Assembly (NCBI RefSeq): GCF_002238335.1
Contig: NZ_CP022347.1
Coordinates: 186,001 to 250,000, forward strand
Length of the DNA: 64,000 nt
DNA from: Campylobacter avium LMG 24591
GTDB lineage: Bacteria > Campylobacterota > Campylobacteria > Campylobacterales > Campylobacteraceae
Reading direction: 5' to 3'
Below the pieces are notes generated by a model. That model saw only the letters and a program-made list of their open reading frames with translations. It did not search any database and had not been told where the DNA came from. The first letter of the stretch is position 1. Every line of letters begins with the position of its first letter. Shown here piece by piece: positions 46,629-55,728 of the stretch. A program made the position numbers and the translations under genes.

Positions 46629-47233
46629 ACTATGCCTTTTAGTTTGTTTATAATTTCTTCTAAATCATCGCTTATTTCAAACAGCTTTTCATCGCCTTTT
46701 GAAATCACTTCTAAGGATAGCAAAGAATCATCTATGAAATCTTTAAATTTATACCAAAAGTCACTTCCAACAACAAAAATAGGCACTTTTTTAAAGCCAA
46801 GTTGCTTAAGAGTAAGAATTTCGCAAAACTCATCTAAGGTTCCAAAGCCTCCGGGGAAAACCACAAAAGCCACGCTTTTATCTATCAAAGCCATTTTTCT
46901 TATGGCCAAAGTATCAAAAAGCATGTTGTAATCAACAAAGTCATTTAGTCTTTGCTCCAAAGGCAGATATATGTTAAAACCAACAGAGACATTTTGTTTG
47001 TCTGATTTTTTGGCACAAAAGGCACCCTCATTGGCAGCCCGCATTATGCCTCCTCCGCCTCCACTTACAACAGTAAAGCCTGATTCAATGCAACGAAAGG
47101 CTAAATCTTTAGCCATTTTATAATACTTGCTACTTTCTTTTAGCCTTGCTGAACCGAAAAAAGTTATAGGATTTTTGAGTTTGCTTTCATCAATTTCATT
47201 AAATTTCTTTAAATCCTGACTCATATCTTTCAT
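46625..47233 (-). CDS. LOG family protein (nucleotide 5'-monophosphate phosphoribohydrolase)
   Basis: 202-residue cytoplasmic protein of the LOG ('lysine decarboxylase-like') family, matching Cj0054c. Motifs are [17 protein letters not shown] and the catalytic [12 protein letters not shown]. Family members cleave ribose 5-phosphate from nucleotides, such as in cytokinin activation or purine salvage. The first ATG has AAGGAT six bases upstream. Many databases call these proteins lysine decarboxylase, which is wrong. Confidence 0.88.
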   Translation of the reverse strand: MKDMSQDLKKFNEIDESKLKNPITFFGSARLKESSKYYKMAKDLAFRCIESGFTVVSGGGGGIMRAANEGAFCAKKSDKQNVSVGFNIYLPLEQRLNDFVDYNMLFDTLAIRKMALIDKSVAFVVFPGGFGTLDEFCEILTLKQLGFKKVPIFVVGSDFWYKFKDFIDDSLLSLEVISKGDEKLFEISDDLEEIINKLKGIV

Positions 47234-47378
47234 ATTTATCCTTAGTTGGCACCACTTAAAGCTTATAATTCTATAGAACTTTGTATAAAAAGAGGCTTAA
47301 TTTATCTTATTTAATTTTTTAAATTTTGATTTTGTAATAAGCGTATAAATTTGGCTTTTATTAGGGCTTAAAAAGGCT

Positions 47379-48212
47379 TTAGCGAAGCTGCTCCAGCCTT
47401 TCTTTTTTAGTGCCTATTTCTGTGATTTGAATTCCAAAGTTACCATCAACTATGACAACCTCGCCATAAGCTATTCTTTTATCCCCAACCAAAATTTCTA
47501 GCGGGTCATTTGCGAGCTGATTAAGCTCAACCACAGAGCCTATGTCCATAGTTAGCACATCCTTTAAAAGCATTTTTTTATTTCCTATGCGAACCCTTAT
47601 AGGCAAACGCACATCCATGATTAAATTCATATTTCTTAAATTTCCAGCGCTTACCTTTTGTTCTACATCCTCATCCAATAAATCAGCACTCATAAAGCCA
47701 TCATCAGAGCTTGACAAGATACTGTATAGGCTTTGATCTAGCACAACGGCTATGTTTTCGCTTAAATCAGAAATTTTCACATCAAAAAAATACAGCTTCA
47801 CAAAGCCTTTAAGGTCTAAATTATCAGCTATGAAATCGCATTTTTCTAGCTTAAATTCCATTTTTGGAATTTCTTTTTGCGCTCCCAGGGTTGTTGAAAA
47901 TGCTGAGATGATGTTTAGTATAGCTTCTTTTGCAGCGTCCATTTCATCTGAATTTAACTGGTCGTTTCTAGAAATATTTTCCTCGCCCATCATCCATTCG
48001 CCAATGGCACTCATTAGCACAGATGAGGCTAAAAGCCCAAATTTTCCATTAGAACCAACATTAAAAATCGCACTCACAAGAGGAGGCTTCATCGTGTCTT
48101 GTTCGCTAACATCAAATTCTTGATATTCTCCAAATTCTACGGACTTTCCAGATAAGCCCTCAAGTGTGCTGGTAGCTTCATTTGTAAAAATTTTTAAAAA
48201 ATCATTTATCAT
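47379..48212 (-). CDS. fliY: Flagellar switch protein FliY
   Basis: C-ring protein, 277 residues. An N-terminal CheC/FliM-like part (SAIGEWMMGEENISRND, DAAKEAILNIISAFSTTLGA) is followed by a FliN-type SpoA domain (MDVRLPIRVRIGNKKMLL, GSVVELNQLANDPLEILV). It overlaps fliM by four bases. In Campylobacter both FliY and FliN are present; FliN is not in the window. The 145-base gap behind it holds no obvious gene or strong terminator. Confidence 0.93.
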   Translation of the reverse strand: MINDFLKIFTNEATSTLEGLSGKSVEFGEYQEFDVSEQDTMKPPLVSAIFNVGSNGKFGLLASSVLMSAIGEWMMGEENISRNDQLNSDEMDAAKEAILNIISAFSTTLGAQKEIPKMEFKLEKCDFIADNLDLKGFVKLYFFDVKISDLSENIAVVLDQSLYSILSSSDDGFMSADLLDEDVEQKVSAGNLRNMNLIMDVRLPIRVRIGNKKMLLKDVLTMDIGSVVELNQLANDPLEILVGDKRIAYGEVVIVDGNFGIQITEIGTKKERLEQLR

Positions 48213-49294
48213 GTGATTTCTTCCTCTTCTTCCTCAATTGCTTCGTCTGTGTAAACATTAGCCTTAGCCCTTCTTTCCTCTTCGTATTTTTCAAGAATTT
48301 CTTTAATCTCATCTTTATCAGTTCTTATTAGTTCCACGATTTTGATGGATTTTCTAAATCTATGTAGTCCAATTTGGGCTAAGAAAACTTCCTTTTTGTC
48401 TATGGAGATTACAGCCTTATCGTCTGCTTGCCTATCAAGCTTTAATATATCTCCTTGTTTAAGCTCTAAAAACTCATCTACCGAAACAGAAGTTTTTCCT
48501 AAAATCGCTTCATATACGATTTCAGCACGGCCTATCAAGGTTTTTAACTCTTTATTTCTTGACTTTTTGGCTGAGGTTTCACCCATCATAATATCTCTAT
48601 TTGCCAAGCGGCTTAAAACAGATTCTAAATGCACAACAGGATAGCAGATATTTACCATGCCGCTTGAATTGCCTATGATGATTTCCATAACAACCATTAT
48701 TACGATTTCATTTTGCGCAACGATTTGCACAACATTAGGGCTTGATTCTTTAGCTTCAACGCTTGGATAAATTTCAGTAACATTAGCCCAGCTCTCTTTT
48801 AGCCTTTGCATGATTATACGCAAGATACTATCTAACAAATTTAGTTCTATATCTGTTAATTCTCTTAAGGTCTCATAGCTATCGCCTTGTCCTCCTAGTA
48901 ATCTATCTATCATAGGAAAGGCTATGCTTGGATTTATCTCTAAAACGCAGTTTCCATCAAGTGGCTTTATGGAAAAGACGTTAAAGCTAGTAGGGCTTGG
49001 CAAAGACATTAAAAATTCGCCATAAGTCATTTGGTCTACTGAGTGAAGTTTTATTTCAACTATACTTCTCATTATAGATGAAATTTGAGAGGCTAAATTT
49101 CTAGCTAATTTATCGTGTATACCTTTGATAGAACGAAGCTGCTCTTTAGAAACCCTGTTTGGTCGTTTAAAATCATAAACGACTATATTTCTTTCATCTT
49201 TTTCATCTTTATTTCGCGCTCCTATGCCGGAGTCATTTTCATCGACAACTTCTAAAAGGGCGTCTATTTCTTCTTGTGATAATATTTCAGCCAC
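48209..49294 (-). CDS. fliM: Flagellar motor switch protein FliM
   Basis: C-ring protein that receives CheY-P and passes the switch signal, 361 residues. The CheY-binding N-terminus LSQEEIDALLEVV, the central domain (FLMSLPSPTSFNVFSIKPLDG, ERLLGGQ-like DRLLGGQGD) and the C-terminal SpoA domain (GKTSVSVDEFLELKQGDIL) are all present. The tail is acidic. It overlaps fliA by eight bases. Confidence 0.95.
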   Translation of the reverse strand: MAEILSQEEIDALLEVVDENDSGIGARNKDEKDERNIVVYDFKRPNRVSKEQLRSIKGIHDKLARNLASQISSIMRSIVEIKLHSVDQMTYGEFLMSLPSPTSFNVFSIKPLDGNCVLEINPSIAFPMIDRLLGGQGDSYETLRELTDIELNLLDSILRIIMQRLKESWANVTEIYPSVEAKESSPNVVQIVAQNEIVIMVVMEIIIGNSSGMVNICYPVVHLESVLSRLANRDIMMGETSAKKSRNKELKTLIGRAEIVYEAILGKTSVSVDEFLELKQGDILKLDRQADDKAVISIDKKEVFLAQIGLHRFRKSIKIVELIRTDKDEIKEILEKYEEERRAKANVYTDEAIEEEEEEIT

Positions 49295-49991
49295 TTGTTA
49301 GCCTTTCTCTAAGTTTTTTAAGCAATTTTTTGTGAATTTGAGAAATTCTAGATTCGCTTATGTCTAAAATTTCGCTTATCTCTTTTAAGCTTAATTCCTC
49401 GTAGTAATACAGCTGCACGATGAGCTGCTCCCTTTCTTTTAACTGAGATAAAACCTCGCTTACCTTTTCTAAGAGGCTTTCTCTTTCTATCCTATCTAGC
49501 GTAGAGTCCTCGCAGTAGCAGTTAATCTGCTCCTCTAATGGCAGGACATAGCTTATCTCAAGTGCTATGCGTGCTTCTTTAATCTTGTCTATGTCTAAAT
49601 TTAAAGCCTTGGCCAAATACTCGTCATCAGGCTCGCACTCATGCTCTTGGTAGTACTCATCTATGAGTAAATCCAGCTCTTTTACAATCTTTCTATTATT
49701 TCTACTTAAGACATCAAGACTACGCAAATAATCAAGCATAGCCCCATTTACGCGTTTTTTGACATAGCCCCAAAAGCTATCGTTTTGTTCCTTATCGTAT
49801 TTTCTTGATAGCTTTATCATCTCCTCAACGCCAATGCTTATGAGGTCATTTACATCTATGCTTGAGGGCAACCTTTCTTTTAGTCTAAAAGCCATAGCCC
49901 TAAGGGCTGGCATATAAGCTATTACAAGTTCATCTTGTTCTTTTTTAATAGCCTGTGCGTAGACATTAGGCGGCTGGGCGCTTTTTAGCAT
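49287..49991 (-). CDS. fliA: Flagellar sigma factor FliA (sigma-28)
   Basis: Sigma factor for late flagellar genes, 234 residues from the ATG at 49991, which fits the C. jejuni start; an ATG at 50012 is less well supported. Region 2 (DVNDLISIGVEEMIKLSRKYD, FWGYVKKRVNGAMLDYLRSLD) and region 4 (LKEISEILDISESRISQIHKK) are complete. It overlaps the small membrane gene by 26 bases. Confidence 0.94.
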   Translation of the reverse strand: MLKSAQPPNVYAQAIKKEQDELVIAYMPALRAMAFRLKERLPSSIDVNDLISIGVEEMIKLSRKYDKEQNDSFWGYVKKRVNGAMLDYLRSLDVLSRNNRKIVKELDLLIDEYYQEHECEPDDEYLAKALNLDIDKIKEARIALEISYVLPLEEQINCYCEDSTLDRIERESLLEKVSEVLSQLKEREQLIVQLYYYEELSLKEISEILDISESRISQIHKKLLKKLRERLTSG

Positions 49992-50337
49992 TTCTTTGTC
50001 TTTCCTTAGCATCGTTTTTCTTTAACTCTTCCCTTTCTTCTTCGAGTTTTTGCAAAAGATGCTCCATCTTTCTTTCCTTAATGGAAAGGCTGTTTATGAT
50101 ATCGTTACTTGAATTTTCGTAACTTGCTTTGTTGAAAATTCTGCCGCTTATTTTATTAACATCAACAAAAAACATAATGCTAACATGTATGAGTATGTAA
50201 AATAAAAAGGTTATAAGCAAGGTAAAAAATACAATATCAAAAGCATCCTCTATGCTTACTATGCTAAAGGCTAAGCCTATGAAAAAGCCGCACACTAAGA
50301 AAAAGGCTACAAAATTTTCTGGCATTGGTCTCATCAT
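49966..50337 (-). CDS. Small membrane protein between flhG and fliA
   Basis: 123 residues, matching Cj0062c. Two hydrophobic spans (about residues 10-25 and 33-55) are followed by a charged, coiled-coil-like tail (KMEHLLQKLEEEREELKKN). AAGGAT lies before its ATG. It is always near the flagellar regulators in Campylobacter as far as I recall. No function is known to me. Confidence 0.7.
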   Translation of the reverse strand: MMRPMPENFVAFFLVCGFFIGLAFSIVSIEDAFDIVFFTLLITFLFYILIHVSIMFFVDVNKISGRIFNKASYENSSNDIINSLSIKERKMEHLLQKLEEEREELKKNDAKERQRNAKKRPAA

Positions 50338-50349
50338 ATATCCTTCAAT

Positions 50350-51213
50350 CTAAAATCTTTCTATAATTCTCCTAAAGAAATTAGAAAAACTTCTGCTTGA
50401 AACATCATCAAGCACTTTTTGTTCCAACCTATACAAAAGCTTGGATACTATAGCTCTAAGCTCATCACTTGACTTTGAATTTTCATCAGAAAAAAGTGTC
50501 CTTTTTTTGATGCTTGAGCTTATATCTTTGCTAAGGCTTAGATGTCCTATAAATTCTAGGTCTAGATTGTTTTTGATATTTACATCAGCTACCTTTTTAA
50601 TGTTTTCAAAAACCCTTAACGCTTCTCCATCGCTTTTTACAGAATTTAAAAGCATAAGGATGTTTTCTTTGGTTTTTGATGTTGTTTTTATGGTTGCGTA
50701 TGCATCAGTAATTGCTGCAGGATCAGGCACAGTAACTACTATAACCTCATCAGCCATTTCTAAAAAGTGCTGAGTATTGCCCCCTATGCCAGCACCTGTA
50801 TCGATTATTAAAAAATCTAAGCCGTCTAAAACACTAGCTTGATTTAAAAATCTCTCATAGATATTTTTATCATTGTATTTTAAAATTTCATCCCCGCTCT
50901 CGCCCGGTATAAGCCATAAATTCGGCTTTACCTCTATGATGATTTCATCTAAAGAGCATTCTCCTTTTAAAACATGAAGCAAGTTTTTATTTACTCTAAC
51001 ATTCAGTATAACATCTAAATTTGCAAGTCCTATATCAGCGTCAAAAAGAGCGGTTTTATAGCCATTTTTCGATAAAAGATTGGCCAAATTTGCACTAACA
51101 GTGCTTTTTCCAACTCCTCCTTTGCCGCTTGTTATGGCTACAAAATGAGTGCCCTTGGCCTTTTGCTTACTGCCCTGCATAAGTTTGTTTAATCTTGTAG
51201 CTTGATTTTGCAT
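50350..51213 (-). CDS. flhG: Flagellar number regulator FlhG (MinD-like ATPase)
   Basis: MinD/ParA-type ATPase that restricts flagellum number and, in Campylobacter, also division site. The deviant Walker A is TSGKGGVGKSTVSANLA, with DADIGLANLD and LIIDTGAGIGGNTQ following. At 287 residues it is complete, with a C-terminal amphipathic helix (SNFFRRIIERF) that may bind membrane. The ATG overlaps the flhF stop by one base (TAATG). Confidence 0.94.
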   Translation of the reverse strand: MQNQATRLNKLMQGSKQKAKGTHFVAITSGKGGVGKSTVSANLANLLSKNGYKTALFDADIGLANLDVILNVRVNKNLLHVLKGECSLDEIIIEVKPNLWLIPGESGDEILKYNDKNIYERFLNQASVLDGLDFLIIDTGAGIGGNTQHFLEMADEVIVVTVPDPAAITDAYATIKTTSKTKENILMLLNSVKSDGEALRVFENIKKVADVNIKNNLDLEFIGHLSLSKDISSSIKKRTLFSDENSKSSDELRAIVSKLLYRLEQKVLDDVSSRSFSNFFRRIIERF

Positions 51214-52550
51214 TATTCTTTCCTTTTAAAGCCCTCTAAAACGCATTTTACTAAAAAATCACTAGTGGCAAGTTCTATATCATCAGGAACTTCTTGTCCT
51301 ACAGAAAAAAAGCTTATAGGAACATTAGTTTCATAAATCAGTGAAAAAATGTTACCAAAGACCTTTGTTTCGTCAAATTTTGTGATGATTAGCGTATCTA
51401 TGTCTAGATAAGATGAAAAATTATCATAAATTTCTTTCAAATCCTCAAATTTCGTATTAGCCGAAATCACCAAATTCACATCTATATCAGAATTTGAGTG
51501 CGATAAAAACTCCTTAGTTTTAGCTAGCTTGCTTTGATCATACTGCGAATTTCCTATGGTATCAACCAAGATAACCTCGCAGTAATTAAGACTTTTTATA
51601 GCCTCATCCAAATCCTTCGGTTCTATGCTGTCTATGATAGGCAGTTTCATCATCTTAGCATACTGAAAGAGCTGTTCAACCGCTCCTATTCTATAAGTAT
51701 CAAGCGTGATAATGCCGGTTTTATACCTCTTGTCCCCGTAAGCATAGCGAAATGCTAGTTTAGCAAGGGTTGTGGTTTTTCCAACGCCCGTTGGCCCCAC
51801 TAACATCATAATTTTTTGCTTTTTTATCTCAGTTTCAGCTCTGCACGGAAGCATATTTCTAAGCAAGGAGTAAAAATACCTAGAAACAGCCTCTGCGTTT
51901 GTTTTCATCGAAGCAGGCATATTCTCAACAGTGGCCTTCATGATAGCTTCTAAATGCTCCTCTTTCATGCCGCTTTCTTTTGCTTGCTTGTAAATGCTTG
52001 CAAATTCAGGAGGTATGATGATGTTGTTTTTAAGCTCGGTTTTATCCTGCCACATCATATCTACGATTAAACTTACTTTTTCGCTGAGCTTGTTTATCTG
52101 CTTTTCAAAACTTTGAATTTTTTTCTCATAATTTATAGAATTCGTGCTTATCTCATCTAAATTTGCTACCTTATTAATCTCTGAGCTAACCTCAGAAAGC
52201 CTTTTTTTGAAGTTGTCTAACTTAGTTTTTGGGCTTTGGTTTATGTTTTCATAAGCTTTTTTCTTAACATCTTGTGCCGCTTTGGAAAAATCAAGTATCA
52301 CATCATCTTCTTTTTTAACTTCGGGCACTATCTTTTTAGCAGGAGGAGTTTTGCCTGTTTTTTGCAAATGCTCCTCGTAGTCCTTTTCCTCAACAGCAAC
52401 AACGACTTCATATAAAGGCTTTTGCGTTAGGGTCTTGGCCTTAATTTGCTTATGAGTTACAATCATAGCCTCATCGCCGTAATCTTGTTTTACTCTTGGT
52501 ATAATCTCGTCTGTATCTTCAACAGTAAAAGTATGAATAAGTTGTCCCAC
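51213..52550 (-). CDS. flhF: Flagellar GTPase FlhF
   Basis: SRP-type GTPase that places flagella at the poles and, in C. jejuni, is needed for sigma-54 gene activation, 445 residues. The N-terminal B-domain (about 1-130) is basic and disordered, then an N-domain and the GTPase core: G1 LVGPTGVGKTTTLAKLA, DTYRIGAVEQL, and G3 VDTIGNSQYD in place of DTAGR. GTG at 52550 follows AAGGA. It overlaps folK by 32 bases. Confidence 0.94.
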   Translation of the reverse strand: MGQLIHTFTVEDTDEIIPRVKQDYGDEAMIVTHKQIKAKTLTQKPLYEVVVAVEEKDYEEHLQKTGKTPPAKKIVPEVKKEDDVILDFSKAAQDVKKKAYENINQSPKTKLDNFKKRLSEVSSEINKVANLDEISTNSINYEKKIQSFEKQINKLSEKVSLIVDMMWQDKTELKNNIIIPPEFASIYKQAKESGMKEEHLEAIMKATVENMPASMKTNAEAVSRYFYSLLRNMLPCRAETEIKKQKIMMLVGPTGVGKTTTLAKLAFRYAYGDKRYKTGIITLDTYRIGAVEQLFQYAKMMKLPIIDSIEPKDLDEAIKSLNYCEVILVDTIGNSQYDQSKLAKTKEFLSHSNSDIDVNLVISANTKFEDLKEIYDNFSSYLDIDTLIITKFDETKVFGNIFSLIYETNVPISFFSVGQEVPDDIELATSDFLVKCVLEGFKRKE

Positions 52551-53037
52551 TACACTTTCCTTTTGCTAACTCTCCAAGTGGCAAGATAACGCTAATTCTA
52601 TCATTGACACCCACATGAGGCACACAAAACCTCTCATCTTTTTTAACCTTTTTGCTAAAATACAATATATCCAAATCAAGGCTTCTAGGAGCATTTTTAA
52701 AGCTTCTTTTTCGTCTAAATTTAAACTCATAAAAAAGCAGTATTTTTAAAAGCGCCCTTGCGTGCAAGATTGTTTGCACGAAAATCACGGCATTGTAAAA
52801 ATCTTTTTGTTTTTCATAGCCAAAAGCCTTGTTTATAAGCAAAGATGAGCTATTTAAAATTTTTATCCTTTTATCGTTCATCAAGGTGCGAAACAATGTA
52901 TCAAAACGTCTTTTTTCGCCGTCTATATTGCTGCCTATGCCTATTAAAGCAAAGTATTTTGCACTGTTTAAAGCAGAGCTAAAAAACGGAAAAAATGTAC
53001 TTTTTTGCATCTTTCTTGCACCTTGAATTTTTAACAT
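52519..53037 (-). CDS. folK: HPPK, 2-amino-4-hydroxy-6-hydroxymethyldihydropteridine pyrophosphokinase
   Basis: Folate pathway kinase. Motifs are FALIGIGSNIDGEKRRF, a middle region (INKAFGYEKQKDFYNAVIFV) and NAPRSLDLDILYF followed by CVPHVGVNDRISVILPL. An N-terminal extension of about 27 residues (the ATG at 53010 would remove nine of them) is usual for the genus. It lies between aroQ and flhF and overlaps flhF by 32 bases. Confidence 0.9.
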   Translation of the reverse strand: MLKIQGARKMQKSTFFPFFSSALNSAKYFALIGIGSNIDGEKRRFDTLFRTLMNDKRIKILNSSSLLINKAFGYEKQKDFYNAVIFVQTILHARALLKILLFYEFKFRRKRSFKNAPRSLDLDILYFSKKVKKDERFCVPHVGVNDRISVILPLGELAKGKCSGTTYSYFYC

Positions 53038-53043
53038 AAATGC

Positions 53044-53502
53044 TTAAGCCTTGGATTGAATTTTCTTTATATGGTCACAAATTTGTATTATGCCCATAAG
53101 TGCTAAATGATAAGAAAAGGCACCAAAACCTGTAACAGTTCCCGCACAAACAGGAGCAATAAGGCTTTTTTGTCTAAATTCCTCGCGTCTATAAACATTG
53201 CTTATATGCACCTCAATGGCCGGTAAATTTACACTTGCAATGGCGTCTCTAATAGCAACTGAAGTATGAGTGTAAGCAGCAGCGTTTATGATAATTCCAT
53301 CAAAAACACCTAAGCATTCTTGTATCTTATCCACTATCTCGCCTTCGTAATTGCTTTGAAAAAATTCAATTTCAACATTGTTTTGAGAGGCGGCTAGCTT
53401 CATCTGCTCGTGAATTTCTTCCATTTTCATAGGTCCATAAATAGCCGTTTCTCTAAGTCCTAGCATGTTTATGTTAGGTCCTTGAATTACCATTATTTTC
53501 AT
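53044..53502 (-). CDS. aroQ: 3-dehydroquinate dehydratase type II AroQ
   Basis: Third enzyme of the shikimate pathway, 152 residues, forming a dodecamer. Motifs are [50 protein letters not shown] and [17 protein letters not shown]. The ATG at 53502 with AAGGTGG upstream is preferred over GTG 53511. It starts the minus-strand operon aroQ-folK-flhF-flhG-fliA-fliM-fliY. Confidence 0.94.
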   Translation of the reverse strand: MKIMVIQGPNINMLGLRETAIYGPMKMEEIHEQMKLAASQNNVEIEFFQSNYEGEIVDKIQECLGVFDGIIINAAAYTHTSVAIRDAIASVNLPAIEVHISNVYRREEFRQKSLIAPVCAGTVTGFGAFSYHLALMGIIQICDHIKKIQSKA

Positions 53503-53534
53503 AAAAACCACCTTTTTAAAAAATTAAGCTTTAG

Positions 53535-53543
53535 ATTATAGCA
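53535..53543 (-). promoter_or_regulatory. Extended -10 promoter of the aroQ-flhF-fliY operon
   Basis: TGCTATAAT on the minus strand, about 32 bases before the aroQ start. It is a strong sigma-70-like match and the only obvious promoter for the seven overlapping genes downstream. Confidence 0.65.
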
Positions 53544-53606
53544 TTTTTAGACTAAATTTATGATAAGTACTTTTAAATTTAAGTAGGATAAGAAAGAATT
53601 TTTAAA

Positions 53607-53612
53607 TATAAT
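53607..53612 (+). promoter_or_regulatory. Probable -10 box of the amidohydrolase gene
   Basis: TATAAT on the plus strand, 29 bases before the start codon at 53641. Confidence 0.45.
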
Positions 53613-53640
53613 TAAAAAGAATTTTTTAAAAGAGGCTTTT

Positions 53641-54858
53641 ATGTTTTTAATATCTGCAAAATATATATTTAAATGCGATGATGAATTTAGCATACTAAAA
53701 GATAATGCTGTAGTTTTTGATGAGAGCATTGTTGAGTATGGCGATGTAAAGACTATGCAAAAAAAATACCCAAATGCTAAATTTATAGATAGTGGCGAGA
53801 ACTCTTTACTTTTACCAGCCTTTATAAATCCGCACACTCACTTAGAATTTAGTGCGAATTCTTATGATTTAAGTTATGGGGATTTCTTGCTTTGGTTAAA
53901 TTCTGTTATGAAAAAAAGAGAGGCTTTAAGTGAAAAGGCAAAAGAGGAATTAATACTGCAAAATATCAAGCTTATGCAAGAAAGTGGCACAGCTACAATA
54001 GGTGAAATTTCAAGCTTTGGCTCTGATTTAAGTGCATGTGTTAAAAGCTCTGCTAGGATTATCTTTTTTAATGAACTTTTAGGCGTGAATGAGGAGGCGA
54101 ATGAGGCTAAAAAAGAGGATTTTTTAAAAAGATTTTATAAGAGCAAAGACTGTGAAAGTGAGCTTTTTATACCTGCACTTTCTTTGCATTCGCCTTATTC
54201 TTTAAATTTGAGCTTAGCTAACTTTGCACTTGATTTTGCTAGTAAAAATAAGCTCTTAGTAAGCACTCATTTTTTAGAAAGTAAGCACGAAAAACTTTGG
54301 CTTGAGGGCAAGGCTTCTAAATTTAAACCTTGGCTTAGCAAACTTTCAAAAGAGCCAAAGCCACATTTTAGCAAAGAAAGCTTTGTAAGCCTTTTTAAAG
54401 GGCAAAGAACGCTTTTTACGCACTGCGTTTTTGTGGATGATTTTTCTGTTTTTGATAAGAATTTACACTCCATAACGCACTGCGTTTTTTCAAACAGATT
54501 ATTAAGCAAAAAAACCTTTAAATTAAAAAAAGCCTTAACTTCGGGCATAAATGTGCATATAGGCACAGACGGGCTTAGCTCAAATATCTCTTTATCTATG
54601 CTAGATGAGTTAAGAGCAAATTTGCTAAGCCATAGGGATTTAGACTTAAGAAAATTAGCCAAAACGCTAATCTTAATGTCTACTAACAAGGCTGCAAAGG
54701 CTATTGATATGAATTTAGGGCAGATAAAAAAGGGGTACGGGGCTGATTTTGCACTTTTTAAGATAAAAGAATGCGAAGAAAAAGATTTAGCCTTAAATTT
54801 TATACTAAATGCTAAAAAGGCTGAAAAACTATACATAAAAGGAAGACAATGTTTGTGA
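53641..54858 (+). CDS. Amidohydrolase, aminofutalosine deaminase-like
   Basis: 405-residue metal hydrolase at the position of Cj0067. The metal-binding residues of the amidohydrolase superfamily are seen: NPHTHLEF (HxH), STHFLES, THCVFVD and the aspartate in HIGTDGLSSN. Family databases name such proteins aminofutalosine deaminase. C. jejuni is thought to split aminofutalosine directly with its MTA/SAH nucleosidase, so the true substrate may differ. AGAGG precedes the start; the end overlaps sppA by ten bases. Confidence 0.82.
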   Translation: MFLISAKYIFKCDDEFSILKDNAVVFDESIVEYGDVKTMQKKYPNAKFIDSGENSLLLPAFINPHTHLEFSANSYDLSYGDFLLWLNSVMKKREALSEKAKEELILQNIKLMQESGTATIGEISSFGSDLSACVKSSARIIFFNELLGVNEEANEAKKEDFLKRFYKSKDCESELFIPALSLHSPYSLNLSLANFALDFASKNKLLVSTHFLESKHEKLWLEGKASKFKPWLSKLSKEPKPHFSKESFVSLFKGQRTLFTHCVFVDDFSVFDKNLHSITHCVFSNRLLSKKTFKLKKALTSGINVHIGTDGLSSNISLSMLDELRANLLSHRDLDLRKLAKTLILMSTNKAAKAIDMNLGQIKKGYGADFALFKIKECEEKDLALNFILNAKKAEKLYIKGRQCL

Positions 54859-55727
54859 TAAAAGCTATTTTTAATGCTATAAATTCCTGTATAAAATACA
54901 TAAATACTTATTTTAAAACCTTTGTTTTGCTTTTTATTTTTGTATTTTTTGTTTTGCTTGCAAATTTTGCCAGCAGCGATACTTCTTTTGCAAATTTGCA
55001 AAGAATTTACATAAACGGTGCCATACTTGATAGCACAAAGCTTGTGGATGAAATTTATGCTGCAAGGGACAATGAGCTAATTAAGGGCGTTTTGCTTGAT
55101 ATAAACTCACCCGGAGGCGCGGCAGCAGCTAGCATGGAAATAGCCTTAGCCATAGATGATTTAAGCAAGAAAAAGCCTGTGGTGGCTTATGCTAGAGATT
55201 ATATGACAAGCGGTTCGTATCTTGCAGCCTCAAGCTCTAGCTATATCATCGCAAACCCCATATCAACCATAGGTTCAATAGGTGTTTTAGTATCAAGTGC
55301 CGATATAAGCAAGGCTCTTGAAAAGCTTGGCATAAAAGCTAGCAATTTAAGTGCCGGAAAGTACAAGCAAATTTCAAACATAACTAAGCCCTTAAGCAAG
55401 GACGAGCAAGCTTATATACAAGCGCATATTGATAAGGTTTATATGATTTTTGCGGATTTTGTGGCTAAGCAAAGAAGCTTAGATATGAAGGATATGAGCA
55501 CTTGGGCTGATGCGAGAATTTTTGTCTCAAAAGAAGCTCTTGAGGTGGGCTTGATAGATGAGGTGGCAAATATCAAAAGGGCTGAGGAAAAATTAAAAGA
55601 GCTAAGCAAGGTTGATGAAGCTGTGTTTAAAGAAGAAAATAGCTATAATCAAAGCTTTATAAAAACCTTATCAAGCGACGTAAGTAAGGCGCTTAGCGAA
55701 ATTTTAATGCAAACGATTTTGCATTAA
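54849..55727 (+). CDS. sppA: Signal peptide peptidase SppA
   Basis: Membrane serine protease that digests cleaved signal peptides, 292 residues. One N-terminal span (about residues 24-42) anchors it. The catalytic serine lies in YMTSGSYLAASSSS and the likely catalytic lysine in NLSAGKYKQISNITKPL. This is the short (single-domain) form. AGGAAG precedes the ATG. It ends one base from the convergent lipoprotein gene. Confidence 0.92.
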   Translation: MFVIKAIFNAINSCIKYINTYFKTFVLLFIFVFFVLLANFASSDTSFANLQRIYINGAILDSTKLVDEIYAARDNELIKGVLLDINSPGGAAAASMEIALAIDDLSKKKPVVAYARDYMTSGSYLAASSSSYIIANPISTIGSIGVLVSSADISKALEKLGIKASNLSAGKYKQISNITKPLSKDEQAYIQAHIDKVYMIFADFVAKQRSLDMKDMSTWADARIFVSKEALEVGLIDEVANIKRAEEKLKELSKVDEAVFKEENSYNQSFIKTLSSDVSKALSEILMQTILH

Positions 55728-55728
55728 A

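Noticed and set aside
46625-47233. Lysine decarboxylase
   Set aside because: The PGGFGTLDE and GGGGGIM motifs mark the LOG phosphoribohydrolase family; the decarboxylase name is a historical mistake.
47234-47378. Small RNA or hidden gene between fliY and the LOG gene
   Set aside because: The spacer is AT-rich with no clear ORF, ribosome site, or stable hairpin with T-run.
54267-55001. 244-codon minus-strand ORF opposite the amidohydrolase and sppA
   Set aside because: Both covered genes have clear motifs on the plus strand; the antisense translation has no family features.
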